Shown here one piece after another: positions 23,601 to 35,300 of a stretch of 64,000 bases of DNA. A program made the position numbers and the translations under genes. Source of the stretch: Gyrodactylus bullatarudis (taxonomy: Eukaryota > Platyhelminthes > Monogenea > Gyrodactylidea > Gyrodactylidae); contig SSNU01000147.1 in assembly GCA_012064415.1 (NCBI GenBank), forward strand, positions 95,565-159,564, written 5' to 3'. The notes beneath the pieces were generated by a model. That model was given only the letters and a program-made list of their open reading frames with translations, did not search any database and was not told where the DNA came from. The first letter of the stretch is position 1, and each line of letters starts with the position of its first letter.

Positions 23601-26288
23601 CAAATTATGTAAAATTCAGTAAAATCTGTGTTTGAGTTTGAAATCCCAATCAAGAGAAAATTGGTTCGAATCCCTTGCTTAAGACGCACAATCATAATCC
23701 GTTTATTATTTGCAGTTGTTTACAGAGCCAATTCATGTTTTTGCCTATCAGTATCATGCTCACTACCATGGTAGTGCAATTGAATCTGTAATAATGCATG
23801 AAAATAATACAATCCGGGAAATACTCAGTCGAGACATGCAGTTTTCTCCATACCTCCCGGAAATTCGAAATTTTTATCCAGCTGTAACTATCCATCCAGT
23901 TAGTTTAAAGAATTCATTATCACCCATGATACCACTTTCGTGTCATAAGTTTTAAGTATTGCAAACAATATTTTAGAAAAATAAGGAGGGTTATCAGGTA
24001 CATTGAGGAATACTGGCCCCTTTTTATTTCTCTTGCCGCGAGAGATTCGTTTTCATGTTATCAATGTTAGAAAGCCTTTTTGATATTCATGTACATGTAA
24101 AATTGACATGAAGATGAGAATTTACAATTTTTACAAAATAATTCAATATTTTTCTCTAGATACATGAAGAAAGGCGATGCCAAGTTTATTAAAGAATAGC
24201 GCTTTATTTCGTGGCATACTCATCAGCTTTTACATGCCAGATTTATATACAAAAATTTGTGTTTCTGGTTTGGGGTTGGGAATTGATTGTGATATCTTCC
24301 TTTTCTTCATTCCTTTGCGTTGTTTTTATTGTTGCTCTGGGGAGGGTTAATGGTTTGACGGCTGATTTTTGTACACAGAGGTTTGGCTTTTCTTTTTCAA
24401 TGAATAGAGCTTCTGCTGTCTTGAGAGCTGTTAAGTTTTTCCCTGCTTGCTTGTAAAGAATTTCAAAGTTTAAAGGGGAAGCTTTTTCTTGACATGCTCT
24501 CAAATGTTCTCTTACTGTTCTCTATTTCGGATAAAGATTTCGAACTTCTTCATTATAATTAGCTTAAGAGAAACTTGTTGTTTTCAAGAGAAAGTTAAAC
24601 TTCTAAATTTTGGATAATTTTTTTTCTTCGTGATAATCAAAACTTTCAAAAGGTTCGATTTCCCACAACGACGACGAGTTTCTGTGAATTTCTTTAGGCG
24701 TATTAGAAATCTTTTTCTACTCATGATTTTGAGCTCAATCGTTAAAAAAGTGGTATTCAATTCCAATAATTCTGAGCAATAGATATCGAGAATCTTAACA
24801 ACCAATCAAAATAGCTCATCTCTTTCCTTTTCAATTCCTCCTAAATAAGAAATTGTAACCTTTCTTTAGAAGATTTCATGCTGTTTCATCCGAAAGAGCA
24901 TTTTTTCGAATTAAATCTGTTGTAGGTTTTAATGGTATATTTCGGCATAAACCTATTGAAATTTGCTTATGAAGCGAAATAATTTTTTTCGTTCTAGGTC
25001 AATAAAACAGACACCATTCGATGTAGAGTGAAAATTTCTTCGATTTACCTGAGTTTTATACAAAATTTTTATAGTAAATTCTCTTATTCAATATCAACTA
25101 GCCTTATGAGGGAGTAAATGTTCTGTAGATTTGCCGTTTATTATAATTATAATTATGACTTGACTTTGTTCATTTTTAGGGTGAAAGTATCCTAACTAGG
25201 TGCATATATGATACATCGAATGAAAACCAGACGATATTCCAAGGATTCTCTGACACTAATGAAATGTGCATCAATTTCCTCTTCTACTATCCCAAGCAAG
25301 ATATTGAAGTTTGCAAGACTCAGGTTTCCCGAGAAGCTCTGAATGACTTCTTCAAAAGAGAATTCAAGTAAGGCTAATAATTTATTTCTCACTTAGCATC
25401 AAAGGCTCAAACATTTATGACATGTATAATAAAATGAAATGGAATCAAAAGTCTGGACATGCTTTCGGTGTATTTCTAGAAAATACATTCCATGAGGTAA
25501 CATGTAACACGTCAAGCGGCCAGAGACATGAAGTAATTTAGAGTCTTTTATGATTTCATTTGAAAAAAATTTCCAAAAAGAAATGCAAAAAAAGAAAAGA
25601 TTTTGCAGATGCAATCAAACCTTTGATAACAAAGATTTCTGTGGTCAATTAAATAGAAATTTCTCCTGAAAAACTTTCATTGCGGTTATCTTCGGAAAGT
25701 TTTTGGGTCTTTTTTGTATTATTAATGATCATTCATCAATGAGAAATTAATTTTGATTTAAATCACTATGCAACAAGGTACCTCAATTGAAATTAATATT
25801 ATTACACCTCGTGTTCAAGTATTTACCTCGTCGACTTTTTTGAGAATTTCTATCTTTGTTGATAGTTGATAGTTTTAAAAATTGAGATGAACTCTAACCT
25901 TGATGCTATATTAAGAAACTGTGTTTTTTTTCAAATGATTTTCAGAACAGAGAGAATAGCTGGTTCAAATTAGGATTTCAATACAGTGAGTTGCATAGAT
26001 AACGCCTCATGAAGTTATCTCGAGGCGTTAACTCGCCGTACTTTATGCGGCTCTAATTATAATTTGTTAAAAGTGAACCGGAGTTTTATTAGCTTCATCT
26101 CATCTTTTTCAATTCCTTACCAAACTACCCTGACCTGGACTAAGAATTTATTTATTTTATTTCAGAAAAGTCCTATCATCGAACCTATAATTCAATTTCC
26201 AACTTATCCTGATCCAACTCTCACAAATCGAGACAAGAAATGCATAAGAACCCTCGATAATTATAAGGAACAAATATCAGAGGGCTAA
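20620..26288 (+). CDS. Copper type II ascorbate-dependent monooxygenase (DBH/MOXD1/TBH family)
   Basis: Exons 20620-21030, 21499-21669, 22341-22604, 22631-22903, 23716-23898, 25180-25367, 25397-25496 and 26166-26288 give 570 residues. A signal peptide (MINSFLLFQVISLILCLDA) leads into a DOMON domain (LFWVYEEDF, LLLGFSPND). The N-terminal copper domain starts TTLWCKTFTFP and carries the His pair in IIHHIELFLC and the third His in EIHFNNPEL. The C-terminal copper domain has IHVFAYQYHAHYHG (HxH) and Met in EMCINFLFYYP. All six copper ligands known in the PHM/DBH family are therefore present, so an active enzyme is expected in the secretory pathway. DBH and tyramine beta-hydroxylase hydroxylate catecholamines or tyramine, but MOXD1 substrates are uncertain; the subfamily is not resolved. 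Introns are 26 and 29 nt, or 468-1281 nt where repeats are inserted. The stop codon lies 12 bp from that of convergent CFAP44. Confidence 0.9.
21740..22225. repeat. Inverted-repeat element in monooxygenase intron 2
   Basis: TTGTCTCCTGGCTTGCAA-type sequence near 21815 recurs inverted near 22185 (CAAGCCAGAAGACAAC). A related copy lies at 34480-34625 in a CFAP44 intron. Confidence 0.5.
23030..23430. repeat. Foldback repeat copy in monooxygenase intron 4
   Basis: Inverted arms (GGCGTTAATATG.../AGTAGCGCCAAATTCTCATT) with a GAGTGAGAAAGTGATC core; same family as 12840-13910 and 38010-38540. Confidence 0.65.
24150..24530 (-). pseudogene. Penelope-like 3' fragment: end of GIY-YIG endonuclease
   Basis: Minus strand: VREHLRACQEKASPLNFEIL, then LKTAEALFIEKEKPNLCVQ, stop at 24243. 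The His-rich helix and the A-L-x-I-x4-P-x-(L/I) ending are typical of the GIY-YIG nuclease C-terminus in Penelope-like elements. A stop interrupts the frame just upstream. Downstream, CTGATGAGTATGCCACGAAA (24204-24223) has hammerhead-like CTGATGA and CGAAA boxes with only a 2-bp helix II. It lies in the last long intron (25179 end) of the monooxygenase gene, antisense to it. Confidence 0.5.
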
Positions 26289-26300
26289 AACAGGGTGTAT

Positions 26301-29300
26301 TCATTCATTTTTCAACAGGGAAATTTCCTTTTGCAACTTTTCAATTTCTTCTTTTTGCTTCATATAAAGGTTAAGAGTTTTTGATGTAGCTCTCCCCTCA
26401 ATTTGCTTAGATGAACACTCTTCCTTCTAAATAGAAGAAAAAACAATCTCATCTATTATAAAACTGAATAAAAAATCTAATTTTATGCTATCTTAAGATC
26501 TAAAAACACAAGAAAAGGAGAACTATTCATTAATAACAAAATGGACATTGCAAATTTTCTTATGAATTCTTGTCTTTCAAAAATAAAGTTGGACAAGAAT
26601 TTTCTTTGAAAATCTATTTTCAACGTCATATCAGTACCAAATTTTCCGATAAAACTATTCCACTTTTATGGCACTCAGATTTTATAAATCCTGAATTTAG
26701 CGAGGTAGAAAAAAAGATAAAAGTTAGGAATTTATAAATGTTACAGTGATTCTGGAAACTTGTGTAAGTCTTTAGAATCTCTAGTAAACCAGGGACTCTG
26801 GAAACTCACTAGTCACAGTGAATCTGGAAACTATAGGAATTCTGCAGAATCCCTGGGCAACAATCAGTGAGTTCTGGGAACTAATTATAATTATTAATTT
26901 GAAACTTATCTTGCCTTATATTTTTACACGAGTGTAACATTTTGAAATATTTGAATGTTATCGCCAGAACATCGAAACACATTCATGCTGCATCTATATG
27001 AGTTTTTAAATGAATCATGAAAGTTTCCGAGAATCCCTGAGAGTCCGCAGACTAACTGATAGTTGTCCATGGATTTTGCAGTGCTTCCAGATTCACTCTA
27101 ACATGGGAATCTATGATTTTTACAGACGTCTCGAATTTTTCATCAAGAACTCGAATTTGTTAGAGATAATGGTCTTTAAAGAGTGAAGGTTATCACAGTT
27201 CATTATGTCATATTTATCTTTAATCATATTAAAAGATGAGAGCAAAAAGTGTTTATTGTAAGACACACTCCTTAGGGAATAGACATGCTCGGTCATAGAA
27301 GAGGATTCGATGACATTTTTTACAATAAAAGCTAACCTTCTATAACCCATAGAGGGCTAAGACCGGAGACCAATATGCGAGCATTGTAGGAATCAAGGTC
27401 TGGATAGACCCAATATAGGAAAGAAGCTTGGATTCTTTCTAAATCACGTGCCTGACTATGTGTCAGGTTCGTGAGGAGTGGAGCTAAATAATCAAAGTTA
27501 TTTAGGACTAAGGATTTATAGGCCTTAAGTCTTAGTTTAGGCGTTTTTGAGAACTTTATAATATTTGCTATATTCTGGAATTTATCTTGGAGAGATTTGA
27601 AGGATCTATTTTTAGTTTAGAGTTGATACCGAAAAGTTAAAGGAGACAATTTCTCCAGGAAGTAGAAGAGATTCAAGGAGGGTTGCAGGGAGACCCAATG
27701 GGAGCATTATTTTGCATTTATCTCTATTAATATAAAGCCCCATGGCCTCAAGTGAATCTTTAAGAAGGCAGAAGTTTCTGTTGATTTTTAAAATGTCTAG
27801 GAAGTTTTTAACCCTATAGACGAACTTGAGGTCGTCCGTGAATTTAAAAACGTTTACTATTTCTTTCAGTAATTTATCGATCTGTATATAGTCTGGATAT
27901 TCCCCTTTATGCATTTTAAAGTATTATTATTTTCTAATAAAACTTACATAAACTCCTCGTTCAAATTTTGATCTTTCTTGCAAAAGTCTCATCTCTGTAT
28001 AGTTCAAGTGAGTATTTTTCATCAAAGTGTTCATGTACCTTTTACGAGCTTCCAATTTTCTATCCTGAAGAATAAATTTTAATTATAATTAAAATTTAAT
28101 AATTATTAAAGATAGGAAAATCTGCCGAAGAAATTACAATGTTTTTACACATTTAACCTACTAGCAAAATGTGGTCACAAGTAATTGCTATCCATTTGAT
28201 TCAGCCATTTTCAAATCATTAAAAATTTCACAGTACAATGTTCAAAAAATGGGAATTTCACGCCAAATTTAAATTTGAAATAATACCATAATATATTACC
28301 ATATCTATCGTAAAAATGATTTGAGTTAATTCCAAAAATCACCCCAAAGGAAATTTTTTTCCAATAATCAACCCAAAAATTTTTAAAAGAAACTTCTTAA
28401 AATAATTTTATTCAACACTAAATACCAGAGAGAGTTTACATCGAAGAAGAATGATTGTTGATATCAATAATTAATGTCAAAAAACGCCACAAGTTCTTCA
28501 AAGCTTAATTGATCACATCGAATGTTGAACAATGGAGAAAACATTGACTACCTAAGAGGACAAGACGGTATTCCTGTTGCTGAATATTGTATGAGAAGAC
28601 TCTAGGAGATCGCAGAGGAAGCCAAATAAACTCAATAAAATAATACAACTCACAAACCATGTGAAATATTATTATCCAAAATTATTGCGAAAAGAAGATA
28701 AAATTTTCCTTTTATGAATTGCATTAATTCCATATCGTTTTTCACAACTTCCCTATTGAATTTCATATCTTCCTTCAATAATGACATTTTAAAATACTAT
28801 TCCTTAATGAATTTCATGAGTTTCTTACTGAATTTCACGAATTCCTTATCGAATTTCATATCTTCCTTAACGAACTGCAAAAGGAATATATAGGGAGAAA
28901 GTTCACTTTCAATTTTTGAGTAGAAGTTTAACCGTTCTAAAAATGTATCTGAAAATAAATCTGGTAGAGAGGGGTATCTTGAAATAAGAATAACTGATTT
29001 GAGGAAGCCTTGAAATTTTTATTAGGGTCATTTTTGGAATTAACCCAAATATTTTTTTTCAAATTTTAAAAGTGGACAACATGATTGGGATTCCAAAAAC
29101 ACTCTAACATTTTCGAATTCTTTATGAAAAATTTGAAATTTTTGTAAAAATCATATATATCCTTATGGAATCTAACTTGATGGACATTTTCTTCTCACAT
29201 CCTGATGTTAGAATTCGGATATGCAAGTGTCAATTTTATAAGAGAATCAAATAATATTCAACGGTGGCAGATGTAGACGTGATACGTCCCCATTAGGACT

Positions 29301-32300
29301 CGTCAGTATACCATAGCCAGTATTAGGACCCGGATGTCCAACAATTTGGATGCTTATGGATATAATTATAATAATTACCTGTGACCACACTTTGATAGTA
29401 AGTTAAATTTCTAAAATCTATCGAAACTATTGAAACTCTATCATTTTCATTCAAAAAAAATTTTTCATTCATACAGAGATATATAAATTTAAGATTTAAA
29501 AAAATAAACTGATATTTTAACCAGGTTTCAACCTTTCAGGACTAATGTCCATAAGCCGACTAAACTATTGATGCTAAGAATTACCTCTTACCCTTTTGAT
29601 GCTCCCCAAAAATTTAGATGTGTATAACCTTCTTAAGCTAAAAATAGGTCCACATCCAACAAGGGACATATCAAAATAATTCACAATAGTAATACACAAT
29701 ATTACACAAGCAAAGTTAGCTCATGTCATTAGACTCAAATTTTAATTAGAATTAATTTTATACTTATAGATTCTCAACTGTAATAGTACTTCTAATAATA
29801 GAATTATTACAAAGAAGAGGGAATTATTTCTCAAAGTACTTTAAAAGTTCTTTTCTTTTGATGAAATCTTCTAATGCAAGCATTCTTTTCCTCTTTAAGC
29901 TCCTCTAATTCCTTGTTGAAGATGGTCTTCTCCATTTTCTCAATGTTGAATACGCAGCCAAACTTTTTCATTATTGTCCGGCGACATTCAATTTTCATCT
30001 TGCGAATCTTTTCCATAAGATCAACTTTGGTTCTCTTTATGCTAGCGTAATGATTCTTTAGATCATGGTACTCCTTGCTATCCTGGGATTTCTCATTTTC
30101 CAGTTGACTAATTTTCTTTTTGAATTCTTCCATATTCTCATGAGAGAAAATCAAATAATCATTGAAATTCCTTGTCAACTCTTGAATGTCTGTGTTCTTT
30201 ATCTTGTTGGAGTCTAGTAACACTGTCACATCTATCTCATTTAGTCTTTCAAACTTCTTTTTCTATGTAATAAAAGCTTTTGTTGAATTATGACCAGGAA
30301 ATTACATCGGTCTAGATTCTTGGGTACAGATAAGAATTTTTTGATAATGGATTAGTTTATTTCACTGAAAGTTACAGCTTAGAAATGGGTTCTAAATTTA
30401 GAATTTATCAAAGTATAAATCTTTGGCAGACATATTTTGTAAGCGGTAACATTCAGCAACATGAGCTAATTCATTAACAAATAATTCGGAACTAGGGGAT
30501 ATATTACCTAAGCAATTTTAGAATCTACAATGTAGATACATTTATGGCTATGAGATAAAGTGTGAAATGTTTCTTCAATATAATTAATTAATAGCTATTA
30601 CTAAAGTAATAAAATGGGCAGTAATTTTGCTATTTTGGATATGATTTCGGAATTTCAATTCGAGTTCTTTCTTAGACCTTCAAAAAGTCTCGGGATAATT
30701 TTGCTAATATTAGCTAGTAATCTAATGAAAATGCTATTCTTGAGAAATGCTATTTTAGAAATAAAGGTCTATAATGGAACTATAGATTGAAAATTTACAT
30801 TTTGACTAATAATCTTCTCATCTATTAGTTCGAGTTGTGTTTCACACCTGTGGATCTCTTCGTTAATCTTATCGTATTCTTCCATATAGCTATTGAGAAG
30901 ATTATTCTTTTCATTTAAAACACTCTGTATTTCCTGGCGTTTATACCGAAGATTCAAGACAAATTTAAAGTCTTCATAGGGACAACCTTGGGGACATTCA
31001 TCAAGGTTTAACAAATTCATGTAGTTATCTTCAGAATTGTCAAAGTCAAAGTCGTCTGAAATGTCCCCATTAGTGAGACTGAAAATGCTTTCATTCCATT
31101 CACTTTTTGCTTGGATGAAAATGAAAAAATTTCAAATTACAATGAATAATTTTGTATCAAGGCACTAAATGTGAAAAAAACTCCGTAAGAGTTCTGTGAC
31201 AAATTTTTAGATATATACTTTCTCTAACCAATCAGAAACATATTGGAATTTTAATAAATTTTTCAGTTTTAATTAGAACTGGAAAATTTAAATAAAATCC
31301 TCAAACCTGATTTATTAAATAAAATTTTATGAATATCATTAATTAGAAATTTTTCGTTCTGGGTGCTTAGGTCGTATATCCCACAGGAACGTCTTATTTG
31401 GTAATGGACTAGCTCATGTCGCTGAATGTTACAGCTTACTAATGGATCCCACGGAGACTAGTACGAAAAGAAAACTTACAAAGCATTTAGAAATAATTTA
31501 AGTATACATATATGGTAGACATATACGCGCGTTTCGTCCTTTTTCTGGACTCATCAGTATGAACCTCGGACCTCTCGCATTGTAGACCAATGCTCATTCC
31601 ACACGCCCAACATCCCATGCAACTCGGATTACTTCTAGGTACTTTTCGTACTAGTCTCCGTGGGATCCATTAGTAAGCTGTAACATTCAGCGACATGAGC
31701 TAGTCCATTACCAAATAAGACGTTCCTGTGGGATATACGACCTAAGCACCCAGAACGAAAAATTTCTAGTTAAACTTTGTTAGTATAGGTGCTGCACTAT
31801 TCATTAATATCATTAATATTGATTAGAGCTACCTAAAAGTTATATTTGATTATTTTTATTTTTTACTGAGTAAGTTTTGCTATTTTCCAGTATATAAATA
31901 CTAATGATTTATGAGTCATGAAGAAACCTTGATATATCCCTTTGATAGCAAAGAAAAAGTATACAGGTTCTTATTAATTTTGGACGATCACACTGATCGA
32001 ACAAAACCCTTTTCTTTGAAAACAGAAAAAACCTATTAATTAGGGGATTGAACCAAAATTTCTCATTGGCTTAGGCTGTTGATAAACCTTGGTATTTTAA
32101 TTAGTTTGTTATACACGCAGAAATATTATACCTTGTTGGCGAATTAAAAATAAAATTATGCATGGTAACTTTTTTGAAACGATCTTCTAATGCTTTCGAA
32201 ACTACTTTACTTTTCATTTTTGAAACTAACTTGACTTCTGAGTTTTTTCAGAATCTTTTGGCACTTTCCTGAAGGATCTCAAGAAGTATTTGTAGAACTG

Positions 32301-35300
32301 ATGTTGCTCTGTCATATTACTCTTTAGGGATTCGAGAAGGGCGTTCTCCTGTTCATTGACTATTTTGATACTAAACTTTAAGTGTTTAATCTTTGTATCC
32401 TTTTTGGTTTTCTTGAGAAGAGAGGAATTTATAATTGTATTTGTCAATTTTATTGGGTTATAAATATTTTAACTCACTTGTCCATTGAGATCTCTCAATA
32501 TTTTGATATGCTGGATTCGTTCGTCAAAAATTTGCTTATCTGATATTTCGAATTCAGATAAAATTTCATATTCCTTCTCCAAAATGATAAGCTGATGTGA
32601 GAGCTGGGTAATGTCTAAATCTAATTTCAGACGTTCTTCTCGTAGAAACCTGATCTCTGTGTCAAAAATTAGAACCATCTCATGAGCCTCTCTCAAGAGT
32701 TTTTGTTGCATCCAATCGTAGTCATCAATCTTCTTGTTAACAACCGAATCTTTCGTGTCGCTTTTTTCAGTATGTGACGTGAGAGTGATAAAGTTGAACT
32801 CATACGAGGTTGTCATATAACTGAAACGTGTCTCCAATGTTGAAGAGACTTTATCAGGCTTAAATTTTATTGGATAACTGAAATTGAGCTGATTAATACT
32901 TAAACAACTAAAGTCTTTGGCTAGAGCTGTGTCATCCTTTGTTGATATGGATATTTTGGAATTCTATTATAATGAATGAATTATCAAAGAGGAGTTACCA
33001 AATTTGGCTCTTCATACTCGTCAATTGACATAAACCTAATGAATAAAAATGAGGTTGAGATCGAAAATTTTATTAAAAAAATAAAGAAAATCTTGACCGT
33101 ATTTATATTTTTCTTCTTTTTATCACTTCTCTAAGTTCAATCTAGAAAACATTTCTTTTTATCCTACATTTTATTTCTCAGCCTCTTTCAGACATTTCGT
33201 TACTGATTCAGGGGATGAGACGCTTGTAATCTGAGCACTGTTCAATTTTAACTAAGATCCTTAGTATTCTTATTGGTAAAGAACTTAAAAACCATTCAAA
33301 ATTTAATAAGCCTTAAAACCAATCAGATGACTTGTTGAAAAATCAAACTTGGAATTTATCCTCTGCTAAATCAACAATTTATGAAAGTCTCTTTCCGTAT
33401 AATTGCAACCAGTTTTCGATTTCACTAATATAGCCATTGATAGTATAATTTGTACCTATTTCTAGAGCCTATGAAAATTGGTTAGTTATATTCCAATTAA
33501 ATCTACTTTTACTAATATTTATTGAATTCTATATAAGAGGTACCAGCTTACAAATTGTAAGTGGTTGGAGTTTTTCTTGTATTCGGAATAGATATTTGAT
33601 ATTTCCTCTGTTTCTTTGACATTTTTTCATGAATCTCTGATAGTCTCAAATTTATATTCTTCAAGGCATTCTCAACTTGAGATTTCCTCTCAGCTAACAG
33701 TTTCACCTTCTTATTGAAATCCATTTTGAGATAATAAATTTTTGAATTTAAACTATGAATGAAGACGAGAGTCTCTGTCGAATTTCTTAAAGTCAATGTT
33801 GGCTTCTTAAAGTCTCGATATTTTATTTTGAGTCTATACTCTCCAATATTCTCTTTGAGATAGACAATTTTCTTAGCCAGGTCATCATCAACATAATTGT
33901 CTGGAGGACGAATCTTGTTCAGTGCCTCTCTCTAGTTAAATTATTACAGCGTTAATGGTGTTAATTAATCAAATTACCTGGATCCTTCGTTCATTTCTCA
34001 TGTTTTCGTTTGCGATAACCTTTCTGTATAGACGTTGGAGACGAGCATTCTTGAATTCTTTCATTTTTTTTCCAGATTTATTATTCTCACTTGCTATTGG
34101 TGGAACAGAAACATCTTTTTGCTCAAGGATCATGTTTCTGAAATTCAACTTTACATCTTGCTTGTTTTCAAGAAACTTTTGTAGCGTCAGTTCATCTTGC
34201 TGACTCATTCGACGCCCATCAATTAGGTTAACACTGCAATCCGATCGAAAACATGAAACAGAGCAATCCTCTTCTACTAAATTCTCAGAGAAACTAAAAA
34301 AAATTAAAATATTTCCGTTCACTTCTTTCTTATTTGATCAATGAGATTTTCAATCATGTCATTTTCTTGACTACTTTCATTGAGAATTTCTCGAATTTTT
34401 TTTTCCCGTTCCTCATAAAAGATCTGGCGTACTTCTGATACCATGTTGAATTCCTGGGAAAAACAAAATAACATCTTAATTTTGAACCAAGTAGTTGTTC
34501 AGGGAGCTGTTCGGCATAGATCCGAAATAATGTATGGGTTCAAATTATATTTTCAAGAAATCTTTTTCTTTTGGTGCAGATAGACCAATACAAGCCAGAA
34601 GACAACATAGTCAAGAAGCAAGAAAACAAATTTCCTTTTCCTTTTTTTTCCAAAAGCAGTTATCAAATTGAAAGCAAATTCAATTTTCTAAATGCAAATT
34701 CTCCCCATTCCTATCGAGTAACTGAAATGGCTCAAATTAATGCACTTTAATACATTGTAGTATTAGGCATAGTCGGCCAAATTTTGCAAAGTGAGCCCGG
34801 GGTATTTTATAAAACTACTTTAAACAACGATTCTAATAATATCGAACACGATATAATTTTTAATTAGTTTTCGACCTCCAAAAGCGTTCTGAAAATTTCA
34901 AGCCTATTTTTTTAAACGTTTTCTATATAAATTCTTATTGAAATAAAGTATTTCCCTTTGATTTATCTCTGGTAAAGTTAGTTCTATTATTTAGTTTCTT
35001 CTTGATTAATATCATAAAATTTAAGTTGTTTGTTTCAACTGACATCTTTATTCAAAATAACAATGAGTATCTCTGAGATCAATATAGATTTTATTACACC
35101 CAAGAATTATGACGAGATAAAATTTGCCACCAAAGGAGATGTTTATAATGATTATGTATTTCATACCGGGCTGAGTAATTCACCCTAAGTTAAAGAAGCT
35201 GTCCTCAATAGTCTTATTGAGAAATTGAAGAAGCCTTATGAAAAGTTCTCCTTTCCTATTATTGAGGTGCAAAGAATGAAGGCGAAATTAAAAGAGCAAT

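Noticed and set aside
23655..23675. GGTTCGAATCC resembling a tRNA B box
   Set aside because: No A box at the right distance and no cloverleaf can be drawn; it lies in an intron.
33955..34203. Plus-strand 82-aa hydrophobic ORF
   Set aside because: Antisense of the CFAP44 exon 33978-34293.
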